Assembly: GCA_905331475.1 (NCBI GenBank)
Contig: CAJNYU010001987.1
Coordinates: 1-64,000, forward strand
From: Rotaria socialis
Lineage: Eukaryota; Rotifera; Eurotatoria; Philodinida; Philodinidae
Length of the DNA stretch: 64,000 nt
Reading direction: 5' to 3'
The notes under the pieces were generated by a model. That model was not told the DNA's origin. It was given only the letters and a program-made list of their open reading frames with translations, and did no database searches. A program made the translations under genes and the position numbers. Shown here piece by piece: positions 32,037-44,813 of the stretch (the first letter of the stretch is position 1; each line of letters begins with the position of its first letter).

Positions 32037-32352
32037 AGAGGAGGACCTCGTGGATTTTTGGAAAGCTTTTGCTTTTTTTCTGAGTACTTCTCACAATAAC
32101 CATTGGAGTCTAGTTGTGTGAAATAATTCAACTGGCAATATTTCTCGAATAGAGAGATCACGTAGCGGAAGCCAAACTACAACATATGCATTTCTCACTA
32201 GTGGCTTATCTCCAGAACTCATGGATTTTTCGTGAAATTCTAGGATTCTGAAACTGGGCCAAATCTCGCATCGTTAAAGTCTATGTGGCAAGTACAATAT
32301 ATTTTATTCTTTGAACAAACTTATTCTTTTCTCTGAAACAAAACGAAAGCTA

Positions 32353-35009
32353 TTAGACTTTGCCAGAGACGCGCTTAATGTTTTGTTCGACTTTGACAAC
32401 TAGATGATGTCGGCCAGACAATGCGTGACGGTATATGGTGGCTGCCTTTTGAAAATATATTAATGCTTCTTTGAACTCACGCTTCTTCTCATGAACGAGA
32501 CCCATGTTTTCATACGTCGATGCAATGTCGATATGTTGAGAAGGAAGTGATTTTATTCTGATTGCAAGAGCTTGATCGTAATGTTTCAGTGCCAGATCAT
32601 TATGACCGAGAGAGTCATGAACGGCGCCGATGTTGTGAAAGGATGTACCCAAGTCAGGATGATTGGAAGGTAGACGCTTTTGTTTTATACAGAGCGATTT
32701 TTTATAAGCCACAAGCGCCTCCAAATACTTGTTCTGTTCTTGGTAGATGATGCCAATGTTATTGTAATACGTGGCTATATGTGGGTGGTCCTCATAATGT
32801 CCTTCGTCAAAGAGCGACAGGGCTTTGTTGAATGATGCAAGCGCTCGATTGTGATCACCTTTTTTTCCATAAGCCGTACCTATGCAGTTGTGTGTATTAC
32901 CGATGCCCACATAATCGGATGGGCGAATTCTCATTTTACTCTCGAGTGATTTTTGATACCATTGAATACTTGTATCATAGTCACCTTTGCGATCAGCCAC
33001 GAGACCGATATTGTGATACAAATCGGCAAGACAATGATGATCCGAAGGAAGTTCCTTCAGCAAACGATGGAAGTACTTTTCGGCTAGATCAAATTTACCC
33101 ATTCGTCTCAACAGAATAGCAAATGAGAAAAGATCCGTTTCTCCATCCCCTCCACGGTGTTGTTTCTTCATGTGGACCAAGAGTTGCTTCATGTCATGTT
33201 GGTCGTCACCGCACAATTCCATTCGAACGATCCACATTCTCATATCGCATTGACGAATATCAATGAGACGAAAGATGGAACCAATCATGAAGAGCACTTC
33301 TGACTCCTCTTCGAATACACTGAGCGGAGTAATATTGGCAAATGGCTTGTTGGTAACCACGCGAGGATCGGCATCGATCTCGAACAGAACTGACAGCAAG
33401 CCGTCAGAAAAATTACAGTCCTCTAGAAACATTAAAGCTTCCTGCTGGTCAGAACTGGTCGACAGGAACGAGTTGAATGAAATAAACTGTTGGATAGATT
33501 TCTTTAGACATTCGAGCTCATTGACTGACATCCGTTGGCCCCGATACACTCGAATCGGGCGATGATACTGATGCTTCATCAGCTGCCGATGGATGTCACA
33601 AATCAATGAACGCAACAGAAACATTCCCTCGATGTTTTGTACACGCAGAACCTTGTTCAACGTCCTGTACAAGAATGATTCTTTAGTATACCAGAACAAG
33701 GCTCTTTCGGGTGAATATTCACGTTTAAATTCAAACAGAATAGAAAGTTCAATGTTGTCGACATCATACTCATTCATACAGAGAAGGACGACTTGATGTC
33801 TGTCTAGCTCGCTGGATTTCATTCGTAGAAAAACATCAATGAGGAGCTGCTGATGAATAAAATGACCATTCAGTTTCGTGGTCGATTGACCGGGATCGTC
33901 GCTCACAGTAAAGATATTCATTGACAGTTTTTCCTCTATTTTCATCTGACGCCTCCGATCGGATTTGACTTGATAAATAAGATCGTCCAGTTGATCGTTG
34001 AAGATCTTTACCTGTAAAGACAGTGCGATTGAGCTATTGTCCTGCTTGATCATCAGAATCACGGCGTGATCACGATCGTAATCAAAAATGTCTCCTGTCA
34101 TTGACAACATTTTTATTCAAGGGAAAAAAATAGGGCTATGGGCAAAATTTTATTCAAGTTTTATTCTATATATTTCAAAAATGTTCAATTTTTCTTGTAT
34201 TTGGATAGACGGCAGTGTTTCTATTAACTCTATGCATCTTTCTGCATTTTCCAGGCTGTTTCTGAAAATTTCGGAGTTTTTTCGAAAACCTTCGTTTTCG
34301 AGAGGTTTCACAAGTTTTCCAGATATCGCCGAATTTTCTTTAGTTTTCATGGAATCTATTATATTCTCGTGACGTTCACTAACTTTTCAGCCTGTTCATC
34401 GGCCTTTATGGTTTTTCTAGTCTTCTTTACAGTTGGAAGCCCAAAAGAACCCAAAAATCGGGTTTCCCCCTCTAGTGTTATTAGAAAAATGTGAAATTTC
34501 ATATCAGCAACAAGAACTAAATTTTAGAACACTCTGCTGGCTCTTTTACACGCATCCTCACACTACGTAACATAGAACACGCCACATCACACACCCTTTT
34601 TCAACTGGGATCGTCGCCCAAATCTTCTTACCCACATCGTGATCGAAACAAATGATCACGTAGAGTTGTAGATTAAATAAAAGAGGACTACCTTTGTGAA
34701 TTTGTTTGTCCACTTTTCAGTTTTCATTTTGTCCCTATAGTGGACATATATCAATGATACTTGTTGGAGTTGATGGATGCTAGGCACTACTTCTCGACCC
34801 CATTGATCGTTTACAATGAGCGCAAGTCGATTATGTTTGGGTGCCTCTTGAATGTACTGCAGACACTCATCTCGATCTTCGAATGTTTTGAGATAATTGA
34901 TGGTAACACGTAACTGTTGTTGTATATTTAGATTCTTCTCACTGTTAACCTCAGGATCGAGCCATATGAGAGAGAATGTGTCGAGATTGTCATCATTGCA
35001 TTTGTCCAT
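32353..35009 (-). CDS. Mono-ADP-ribosyltransferase (ART) fused to TPR repeats
   Basis: Two exons, 35009-34692 and 34011-32353, joined across a 680-base intron at phase 0 (KFTK|VKIFND). 1977 bases, 658 residues. Residues 1-200 are an N-terminal region with FSLIWLDPEVNSEKN and LALIVNDQWGREVVPSI, then a helical part ending FLYRTLNKVLRVQNIEGMFL. The ART domain follows with the R-S-E signature: VYRGQRMS (Arg, about residue 262), FISFNSFLSTSS (Ser-Thr-Ser, about 280-290) and EEESEVLF (ExE, about 340). This predicts NAD-dependent arginine ADP-ribosylation. From about residue 395 there are six to seven kinesin-light-chain-type TPRs, for example ADLYHNIGLVADRKGDYDTS and ATYYNNIGIIYQEQNKYLEA. No signal peptide, so intracellular. 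An ATG at 34110 opens a frame into exon 2 but lies in the intron. The family is, to my knowledge, strongly expanded in bdelloids. Confidence 0.88.
34012..34691 (-). other. Long intron of the ART-TPR gene
   Basis: A 680-base intron, donor GTAGTC and acceptor CTGTCTTTACAG. The reading frame stays open for 33 codons upstream of the acceptor, which would mislead gene callers into starting at 34110. No other gene inside. Confidence 0.7.
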
Positions 35010-37060
35010 GACCGACTGACGCTTAAATTGTGTCGCATTTAAAATGGCATTGTTGCGATCTTATGCTGATTGTTCGTTGCGATCGAACAAAAAACAAACA
35101 GTTTCACACTTCACTTTCGGTCTTCGCTTCCATTAGTATGCAGCCATTTCTGTTATTGTTATTGTTTCATTTCTCATGATCCTCGGGAGATCAAAATCAA
35201 GACACGGATTCATTTGAATCAACTCATCAGCTTAAGCCATTCTTAGAGGCGACTGAATCGAAGCAGGGTGTGGGTGTGGGTGTGAATGAGTTTCTCTGCT
35301 CTCTAAAAAAAAGGTATTCTCGGAAACTCAAAATAGGTTTCCGATAGTAACAAAAGGGTGCGGGGTGTGAGTGTTCGAGTGTGGGTATGGGTGTTTGGAT
35401 GGGTGCACTTTGATTTCTGTTGTCATATCCACCTACACCCATCCCCACACCCACACCCATAGGGAGTGAATAAATGAAAGTTAAAAGGGTAATTAGTAAA
35501 AATAGAATAATTCGAAACACAGGAAATATGTCTTCAAAAATTGTCATTGTTTGCAATTGATTAGCAGATTATGTCAAAATAATGCTTTTTTAATTTAAAT
35601 CTAATGAGCTTGAAATATTTTTTGCAATCTGTGTAAATGAATAAAATATAACTGATATATGTAAATATAAGATTAAAGATGAAGTGAAATTCGGCGAATA
35701 ATAAATTACACTTTTTATTATAATGTTTCTCTCCTTATTTGTCTATAAAACAAATTACTGAAATTTTTTTATTCACAAGTAAAGAATTTTCTTGTAAAAT
35801 AATGTAGTCAAAACGATGCGGTCAGGAGGAGATCTAAGGTTTTATATAACTACCATATTTGACCAAGATGTAGTTGATTCTTTGCTGTCTTTCAAATCTC
35901 TGCTTCTTTCTGAAGATTTTCCAAATGATATGTGCCATCTTCATCGAGTAAACAGTAAGATATTTGGTAGTTCGAATAATATAGAATATTACTTCGGCTC
36001 ATGTATTATGAAAAAAAACTGACATTTTCACAGCAAACCACTAGAAGAAAAACTGTCTAATGATGAAAAAAGTGTAAATGCAGAATATATACTCCATCCA
36101 TTCGTAAAAACTTAGATTTCAATTGTTTTTCACCAAACGAAGACAATATTTCTTTGTTTTACTAAAGAGCTATCGAAAACATTATCTTTAGTACAATGAC
36201 TTTACCCATTTATCAGCAACTGCAAATAAAATAAGCTATGAGTGACGTCTCTGTTCTATGCAGCAAGTGCAATATTCATAGGCAAATGCTGTTCTGTCAG
36301 TAAATATATATTTGTCAGAATTTTCACACTATGGAGGCATTTATTGGTATTCGTTATTGTAGTTCATGAATCAACAGGAGAAAAATAATCAAATAATATA
36401 AAGATATTTTCGGCTTCTATTACTTCATTAAAAAATTGAGTTTCTTGTTTTCTCGGATAATTATTACACCCTCCATACATCAATGAAAATTTAAGTTAGT
36501 GCTCATTATAAATGCGTGCGTCTCACTCAAAATATAGCATTACCTATGATTAGTAGAATAATGCTCTCTTTTCCTTTGCTTTCTCTTAACGACTATTTCG
36601 TTGCAAATACAAGCAATGATGAGGTCTTCAGTGAAATAAATCTACTTTTAGATGTGTAAACAAAACTCACTTGAAATTCAGTACAATTCGAATTTCGCAT
36701 AGCTTTAAAAGCTATGCAAAAATTATGCTCGATTTGTATCGGCACATTTATCATCAAATTCAACCAGAAGTTATATTTTTATTCGAAAATCTAATCTCAA
36801 TCATCTTTTGGAGTTAACCTTATGTAGTTACTACGAAATGTAACTAATTCGATTGAACAAATATCGGCTTGTATCATCTGAATTGATATTATAGTCTTTG
36901 TACAGATATATCCTATGAACACATTGTTTTAATATTACTTAATGTATTTTTTTTAGAGAAAACAGAAAGTTATACTCAATGGTAACTGCCTACAGTGCGC
37001 CATTCAAGTTGAATTGCGCAGCATTTCTCTATGTCGATGACTACCGTGCATATTCGATAG
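35010..37060. other. Intergenic with TGTGGG cluster
   Basis: Upstream region of the ART-TPR gene. Holds a double TGTGGG-type locus (35264-35460). A 68-codon ORF at 35816-36022 has no recognisable domain. Otherwise nothing seen. Confidence 0.5.
35264..35460. repeat. TGTGGG-type locus 12 (compound)
   Basis: Two G-rich left arms, AGGGTGTGGGTGTGGGTGTG at 35265 and a second, more varied one at 35357-35405 (GGGTGCGGGGTGTGAGTG, GTGTGGGTATGGGTG). They share one C-rich right arm at 35429-35460 (CACCTACACCCATCC, CCACACCCACACCCAT). Looks like one hairpin inserted in, or duplicated from, another. Confidence 0.75.
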
Positions 37061-37659
37061 TAGAGTCCTGCAGGTTAAGACTTTTTTGTACCCTTACCCT
37101 ACCCTACCACAGAGAGTTTTCATTGTACACCCTATCATATCCTTATAGCTTCAGGTCCAAGTAAAAGTCAGCATGAACTTTTTCTTCGCTTTGTTTCAAT
37201 ATATTTTATTGATTTTCAACGAGAATCAAATACAAAAGCAATAAATATTTCGAAAGTTTCTTAATAATAAAATGTCATTTACAACATCACCACTTAAATT
37301 TTGCCTTCTCTCTTCCAAAATTCATCCGTTTACACTAAAAATACGTTCATCTCGAGATGATTTCGAAGACATTTTTTATTACATTTACATGCAAATTTAC
37401 TCGACAAATAATCAAAAGTGACTGAGCTCGTCAGCGTATGTAAAAAATAGTACTAAAAAATAGGTCATTGTTTTCCGTTTGCTGCTATTCTATCTAATGA
37501 ATTTAGATTATGATATCACTCCTTACACTGTTTTTGATCAACACGATGTCAGAAATATATATTAAGTTCTACTCGATAAAATTTTTATTTGCGTGAACTA
37601 CACCCTACTTATACCCTATATATTTTTTTTGTAACCCTGCCCTGTCCTGTAGGACTCTA
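37061..37659. mobile_element. Non-autonomous hAT-type element
   Basis: Ends TAGAGTCCTGCAGG and CCTGTAGGACTCTA are inverted. The flanks form an 8-base duplication with one mismatch, TTCGATAG (37053-37060) and TTCGATGG (37660-37667), the length expected for hAT elements. Subterminal sequence includes ACCCTACCCTACC on the left and ACCCTGCCCTGTCC on the right. 599 bases, no transposase. Confidence 0.78.
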
Positions 37660-37921
37660 TTCGATGGTAAATCTGGCTGCTTAAAATATCTAACTATTCA
37701 ACAATGTTTTTTTTTATTCTACATAAGAAATATGTCGTTTAAAGAAATTAAAAATTCCACAGCCGATCAGCGAAGTTCTTGCCATTGTTCATTGGATGTA
37801 TTCAAAATATATTAAATAATATATTGATTTTATTTATTATTGAAAAATATAATTATTTTAATATCACCAGAAAAACACATGCATTAAAAACGATAATCTA
37901 CATAAATATGTATACGTTTAA

Positions 37922-40013
37922 TTATTGATAAAGATTTTTCATTAATCTATTTTTTTGTAATTCATGTGTAGCTCGTTCTCGACGAGCTATGGGCGTTTCT
38001 CCAATTTTTATTGAATGTTGTTGTTGAGAATCAGTTTTTAAATTCGTTGGATTATACCATAAGCAATTTCCATCATTAGCATCTATGTATACGAAGAAGG
38101 ATGATTTAAATCAAAAAGTGAGAATATTTATTTTCACCTGAGAACAAAGTTGTATTATTTCGTGACATAATCGGTGGTAAACTTATTCGTTGTTCATTTG
38201 CACGATGAGAACCAAGTGGCCTATAATATTTATTACAGTTCATATAGTTGAACGACAACGAAAATACAATAGTGAAAGCAAGCGTGTGAACAATAGTTAA
38301 AAGAAAAGAAGACAACCAATGATTAACTATACCTCTGTGCGGCAATGCGTGGTGGTGAAAGGTTCAAACGTCGAACAGGTAACTCACTGTTTAATTATAT
38401 TGATTCTGTCAGTCTATTGTTCTAACTGATAGACGCAAAAAAGGCAAGACACTTACGGTCGAATTAATAAATTTTTTGCAGCTCCTGACGGTGAAGTAGT
38501 AGATTCTCGTTGTTGATTTTCATTATAAAATAACATATCGACTGGTGTTGTTGTGGCTTTGCTCATTCTATTTTCACTGATATTTGTTGATGTTAAACAC
38601 TCACGAATGAGAGTTTTCGAAGATACATTTAATTGTTCAGTATTGAGAATTTCCACTAAGACAGATCGTAACTTGGATATCTTAATAAATGACAATAGCT
38701 ATCAGTTTAGTATCTGTAGAAATGAAAACATTTATTTGAACTCGAGATAAAGAATCACACAGATTTATTTGACGAAAGTTTAAAAACGTCTCTATTAACT
38801 ACGGATGATAGAATCGTAAAAATTAATTAGATATTAAGAGAAAAATCAGAGACTTATTCCAACTAATTTCAATCCAGGTGTTAAGGGCAAGCTAAGAACA
38901 AAATCTAGATTCGTTAATCTTCACGGAACATTACAATCGAAACCGCATTGTTTTACTGAATTTTCGAGTTTATTGTGTATTAATACACCTAAAAATAGAA
39001 AGAAAGAACAGTGACATCAAATTTAATTTCATACATAGATCTAACGATCAATAAAATATCTTGAGCACCTTAGTCGAAAATTAAGTATTTTTCTTTGTTT
39101 TGTCGAGATGGGGAGTCATCCAGTTCTCTTATTTTATGTGTCATAAAAATAGAAGATAATTCTACTTTGGAAAATTAATATCTCAATAGAAGAGCATCAC
39201 TATTTTGATCTTATTGTACGTTGACCTTTTCCAATCTATAAGAAAAATTAAGTGTGTTTCAATTAAAATTTTCTCATACTTCATGCATAAATTGTTGTTC
39301 TTTTTCATATGACATGTTAGACGGATTTTGATATTCATTTGTCGTCATTTGTACTGTTATTTGAGTGTCATCTTTATTTATGATGTGTATGTCTGATTCT
39401 TCAGATTTGGATGATGATTGTTTACTTAATTCATCGATTGTATATATTAAATATTTATTGTTTTGTTCACTTTCCAACAATTGTTTTTCAAGTCTATCGA
39501 TGCGTTGTTTAAGAAAAATTTGATTGTCTAAAGAATAGCGAAATAAATAGAATTACATATCTATTTTATTTGATACACTGGATAATTTTACTAGCAGAAG
39601 AAGATATTTGACCCGAATTTCTAAGTTTTTGATCACGTGAAGGCAATGAATTAGTTTTGATTAATTGATAATGTAGATCTAGATGTAAAGGTTTCTTTTT
39701 TTTTAATGAGCACGTTATTTTATTAATTAGATTTATTAACACCTCTGTTTTCTTGTTGAAGTCGAGTGATTTCATCATGTAAATCAACAAGTACTATGCC
39801 TTGTTGCTCTTGAATATAACGAAGGTTTCTTTCGAGAAAGTCAATTCGTGAAATAGGCTCCAAAGTAGATTCTGATAATGATGGATTATATTTATTGACA
39901 CTACGCGATGAAATAGGTACATGATGTGCCATGGTTTTTGACACATCATCACTAACATGGCGAGATAATTGACGAGATGATTGATGTTCATCAATAAGTA
40001 CATTTTGTGTCAT
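37922..40013 (-). CDS. CCDC74/CCDC92-like coiled-coil protein
   Basis: Seven exons: 40013-39741, 39694-39577, 39527-39280, 38698-38457, 38386-38333, 38220-38138, 38082-37922. All phases agree; 1179 bases, 392 residues. The diagnostic part is the N-terminal coiled coil FLERNLRYIQEQQGIVLVDL, then HDEITRLQQENRG joined to LHLDLHYQLIK, which matches the conserved start of CCDC92/CCDC74 proteins (LxRNLxFLQxxHxxxLxxLHxEIExLxxxN). A second coil has FLKQRIDRLEKQLLESEQ. The C-terminal part has short conserved stretches (LPVRRLNLSPPRI, RPLGSHRANEQRISLPPI, CLWYNPTN, RRERATHELQKNRLMKNLYQ). CCDC92-family proteins are linked to centrioles and cilia, so a centrosomal or ciliary role is inferred. Two introns use the non-consensus donors GTTAAT and GTATCA, so those junctions are least sure. 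Divergent from the protease gene. Confidence 0.82.
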
Positions 40014-41940
40014 AATATGATTGTCAAGCTAATAAAAATAAAAATTAAATAATTTGAAGTCTAAAATAAACAATTAAAAGAAAGTGTAAAAGAACCATAA
40101 ATTATTCATAATGTCATGGAAATGAAGGGAAACTTTAAATAGATGGAGATGTCGCTAAAATATTCAGGTAAATTGAAATCAATAAGGCAAGCATTTTCTT
40201 TTCTCTATAAATAATTGATGAAGATGCAATACAAAAATAAAAACAGTGAATCCATATGAGTATTTCTCCAATCAATACATTTTATCGTTTTTATTTCTTG
40301 AGTATGTAAACATATACATAGACGAATGTGGTTGAGTGTTATTATGATTAAGGACTGTATTATGAGCAAATATTAAATGATTATAGCTTGAATAATATTT
40401 GTATTTGAAGCGTACAGTATAAGTGCTGTTGTACATTTTGTGGAAATTTGAAAATCATGAAAAAAAAATCTATTATAGGATTTGTTTATACGATGGACTT
40501 GTACTTCGCACATTATTTTATATTTTTGCAAGTGATATAAATCTTAGGTTTTTCTCCTGCTGCTATAAATTAAGATAAATAAAAATCGATCAAAAATCGA
40601 ATGTTTTATCTTCTGAGAGAAAACTTACTTTTATCATGAAAATCATCTCAGTTTTGATCATTTCTTAATGTTTGCATCATGCTTTTTTTTATTTAGAATC
40701 TTATAATTTAATAATTAGCTATTAAATATCTGCTTCTAGGATAACTTATACGTATATAAATAACTGCAACATGATAGGTCCTGTTGTTGATTTGCAAACC
40801 CTTGAGTAAAAGCAATCAAAATGAACGTTTCCTTCAAATGACGTCCATTAACCGGTATGAAATGGCTCAATGCCGATGCAAATTGATTTCAATCGAGTGT
40901 CATTCAAATACAATTAGTAAGGTAGAATTAGCATCAAACTTTTTTAATGTTTCTTTTTTTTAAATGCTTTTGAACACTAAGCTCGAGACGTATCAATATG
41001 TATCAAATCTAAACATCTAGAACAAATAAGACGCATTAATATCTATTTTATTCAAGCGCCCAAAAACAAGACGCTTCATGTGTCTAGCTCCTGTCTAAAT
41101 TAGACTTTAAACAGATGAACCGTCTTGCAAGTGTTATGACATCACTAAATATTTTTCACTTAACTTGCGTAAATATTATACAAGTTAACTTTTTTTTTCG
41201 ATTTGGGTATATATATTTATGGATGATGCAGATGTCGTTAGTCTGTACGGTGAAAGAGAGCTATTGCATCTAACTTCCTACGATTGGTTTTATTAGAAAT
41301 AGAAATAAAATAAATAACATACAAATTATATCTACCTAGAAGTTTGTTTGTCTATCACCTGATGTTACTAAACAAAAATATTTATTTTACTGGAATATAT
41401 TTTCAAAGGAACGACAATACGAAAAAAATTCCTAATAGAATTATCTTAGTATTTAATCAATGAAGAAAAAGTTACAGGAATAAAATTAAAAAGTTAACGT
41501 TATAGATCTATTGAATAAAAGCATGCGATATTTTTATTGTTAACGTTTGAATGAATATGGTCTTTCAAATTATAGATTGATTTGAATATTGCATAGCTTT
41601 TTTCAAGGCTTTATAATAATACATCAATAAAAGTTTAAATTGAAGATTTTTTTTCAAAGAAAAAGACTGGTTTATGTATTTTATCAATTCGAATAATTAT
41701 TATCAAAACATCTGTTGCTTCAATGATAACAATATTTGATTCTTAGTTAAGAGAAAAAAACCTTAACCATCATCATTTTAAATTATCATGGTGACGATGT
41801 TGTTCGTCAAGGCTGTGAGACGAGAAAGATAACGACTATTGACGATAAAAGACAATGCAACTTAAGAAAAAAACGAGCAAAAAATAATTCAGAATCGTTT
41901 CAGTATATCTGCCTTTTTTGTTTCATTTTTAGAATAAAAC
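40014..41940. other. Divergent intergenic region between CCDC74/92-like and protease genes
   Basis: 1.9 kb of very AT-rich sequence between two divergently transcribed genes, so it presumably holds both promoters. No ORF or repeat structure worth naming was seen. Confidence 0.5.
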
Positions 41941-44813
41941 ATGCATCAACTATCTGTTTTAATTACGACATGTAAGACTTTATAATCGGTTATGAATCTC
42001 AATAGAATAAGTTTACAATATTTATCTAGTGTTGATTGTGAGTGCGTCAATAAATGCAGGACCCGTCTTACGTGATGGTCTTCCATCAAGATATCACGTT
42101 AGCGGTGTGATTCAATTGCCTTATGCAGAAATCAATGAACCATTTGAATCATGGATTGATGTTGAAGCTGGATTCTCACGTATTGATTACTATGGTGGTT
42201 CGTTTGCTTTTCTTATTATTGTATCATATGAGATAGAAATTGAATTGTAGGTGCTGCAAAAACTGTTCAACGAAAAGGACGCGGTCAAGATTATGGAGCT
42301 AATTATAAAATTGTACCTATGTCTGGTAAATCATTGTTAATAAATGATGACTTTTACATTTGAGCTACTTTTTCTTTCTGCTTAGATGAACAAGTTTTAA
42401 ATAAAATCAGTTGTTTTCAATCTAATGGTTCACAGGCAGATGTAGTTGATGTACAACACACACTGCCCGATGTATCTACATTTCAAGTAATTAAATTATG
42501 ATTACATTTCTTGTTTTTTATTATATTCGAATGTTTTGTCCTTGTAGGATATGGGTGCAGCTGAATGGCGTGGAATAAAATGTGAAATGTATCAAACTAT
42601 TGATCAAGTAGGCGATAAAAAATCAACGTATACTTATTATATCGATGTTGCTTCCAAACATCCAGTTCACTATGAAATGTTTGGTTATGATTCGTTGATT
42701 GGTTCTCATTTTGATAAATATACAATTGATTATTATAATTATGATGAAGAACCAATTGATCCAACTGTATTTCATGTTACCGACGGTAATTGAGTAAACC
42801 AAAAAACAGAAATGAACTTGAATCTGATTAATTATCAGCTTTTCATAGATCATTATTTCGGTACACAAATAAGTTATGTAGAAAACGTTTTTGATCATTA
42901 GTAGACATGAGTGGTACCATATTGTTCATTATCACAGCTAACCAATGAAAATCGATTTAGGACATGTTAAATTCCCGAAGGAAGTTTGAAATTTTATTCT
43001 TCGAGTTTTGAGTAGATACCTAAAGATAGATTGAAAAATTTATAAAACTATCATACAGCAATTGCAAACACTAAGGCTTACGAACTGAGACTCATGTAAT
43101 ATCCTAGTCAGTGATCTTCATAGCCTGATCGTAGCACGATTTGCTAGCCAAATCAGCTGTTTCGGAACGTCTTCAACAAAAGTGAATGTATTACCGTATG
43201 AACGATCTATATTATGTGTTTTTTGTTTTGATTTATAAATCTGCTCCATCTCAATAGATCGATAGAAGAAAATTAGAATTCAATTGAATAGAATAATTCC
43301 CTATATTTTTCGAATACAAAATCATATAATATGATTTTTTATTTCTAATGAAATTACTATTGCATTCTATTATGAATTGTTTTTGTTAGGCATGACATGC
43401 ACCGGATTTCCTGGTCCAGGCCTTGAACACACAACGCCACGTGTTTTATTTAATCCTATGAGTGAATATATCAATCGTCATAGTGCAGATTATATCGAAT
43501 CATCATTTGAACAATTCAAAAAGAATCACGAACATAAATATGACAGTGAACTTGAACATCGTCAGCGTATGAAAATCTTTCGACAAAATGTTCGCTATAT
43601 AAATACACGTAATCGTGCAGCATTACCATATAAAATGAAATTAAATAAGTTTGCTGATCGAACTGTAAGTTCTACGTGCAAAATAATACACAGCCAATGT
43701 TTTTTTTTTGTATTTATTAAATTAGGATGATGAATTACGCGTTCTTCGTGGTCGTCGTTATACAAAAGGTTATAATGGTGGACTTCCATTTCCAAAAAAA
43801 GAATTCATGAGCAGTAATCGAGCTATTCCTGACTCAATTGACTGGCGTATCATGGGAGCTGTAACACCAGTTAAAGATCAAGGTATTTGCGGTTCATGCT
43901 GGTCATTTGGCACCACTGGTACTATTGAAGGTGCTTATTTTGTTAAAGTAATTTGATTGATGTAATGTATACTACTAGATATTAATATTTGCTTTTCTTT
44001 TGTTTTTCAAATTAGCATGGAACATCTATTCGTTTATCTGAACAAGGTAGATATATAATTACTTTAAAGATTAATGAAGTCATTGTTTTATTTTATTTCG
44101 AATAATTAGATTTAATTGATTGTTCATGGGGATTTGGTAATAATGGCTGTGATGGTGGAGAAGATTTCCGTGCTTATCAATATATAATGAAACATGGTGG
44201 TGTTGCTTTAGAAGATGCTTATGGTCAATACTTACAGGAAGATAGTTTTTGTCATCATGATAATACAACATTAGGTGCTAAAATTCTTGGTTATGTTAAT
44301 ATAACTGAAGGTGACGAAGAAGCTTTAAGAATGGCTATCGCAACGAAAGGGCCAGTATCTGTTGGTATGGATTTCATTCAAAAGCCTCTTTTTTTGTTTC
44401 AGGTGTTATTGATAAATTTATTTGTTTTTTGTTTAGCTATTGATGCTGCTCATAAAGGTTTTCTGTTCTATGCTAGTGGAGGTAAGAAAGGATTTATATG
44501 AATATTCTGAATTTCATTTTTACTATATTTTTTGATCTAGTCTTCTATGATCCAGATTGTGGTAGGCATTTTTTTGTGCAATGTCTTAACCGAGAGAGTT
44601 TTATTCGAATAATTTTGTTTTCTAGGAAGTTCACCTGATGCTTTAGATCATGCAGTACTTGCTGTTGGCTATGGTAATTTGAACGGTGAAGATTACTGGC
44701 TCGTAAAAAATTCTTGGTCAACATATTGGGGTAATGATGGTTACGTACTTATGTCACGTAGAAACAATAACTGTGGTGTCGCAACAGCAGCAACATACGT
44801 TATGGTTCAATAA
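41941..44813 (+). CDS. Papain-family cysteine protease with large N-terminal extension
   Basis: Twelve exons: 41941-41971, 42030-42197, 42251-42325, 42386-42486, 42548-42785, 43390-43664, 43726-43947, 44016-44046, 44110-44364, 44437-44481, 44541-44561, 44626-44813. Every phase agrees; 1650 bases, 549 residues. A signal peptide ([17 protein letters not shown]) is followed by about 200 residues ([39 protein letters not shown]) like the extension of Dictyostelium CfaD-type and arthropod digestive cysteine proteinases. Then an I29 propeptide ([29 protein letters not shown]) and a C1 peptidase domain: [13 protein letters not shown] (oxyanion Gln and nucleophile Cys), [15 protein letters not shown] (His), [14 protein letters not shown] (Asn). 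All catalytic residues are present. Likely secreted or lysosomal, probably digestive. A polyadenylation-like AATAAA is at about 44903. Confidence 0.92.

Larger units (their letters stand above)
31092..32352. other. Intergenic with three TGTGGG hairpins
   Basis: Convergent ends of the secreted Cys-rich gene (+) and the ART-TPR gene (-). No gene seen; three hairpin-family members are present. Confidence 0.55.

Noticed and set aside
32562-33796. Four plus-strand ORFs opposite the ART-TPR gene
   Set aside because: Antisense shadows of a well-supported coding exon.
34012-34110. In-frame ATG start for the ART-TPR gene
   Set aside because: The upstream exon 34692-35009 splices in phase at 34011 and restores the conserved N-terminal region, so this stretch is most likely intron.
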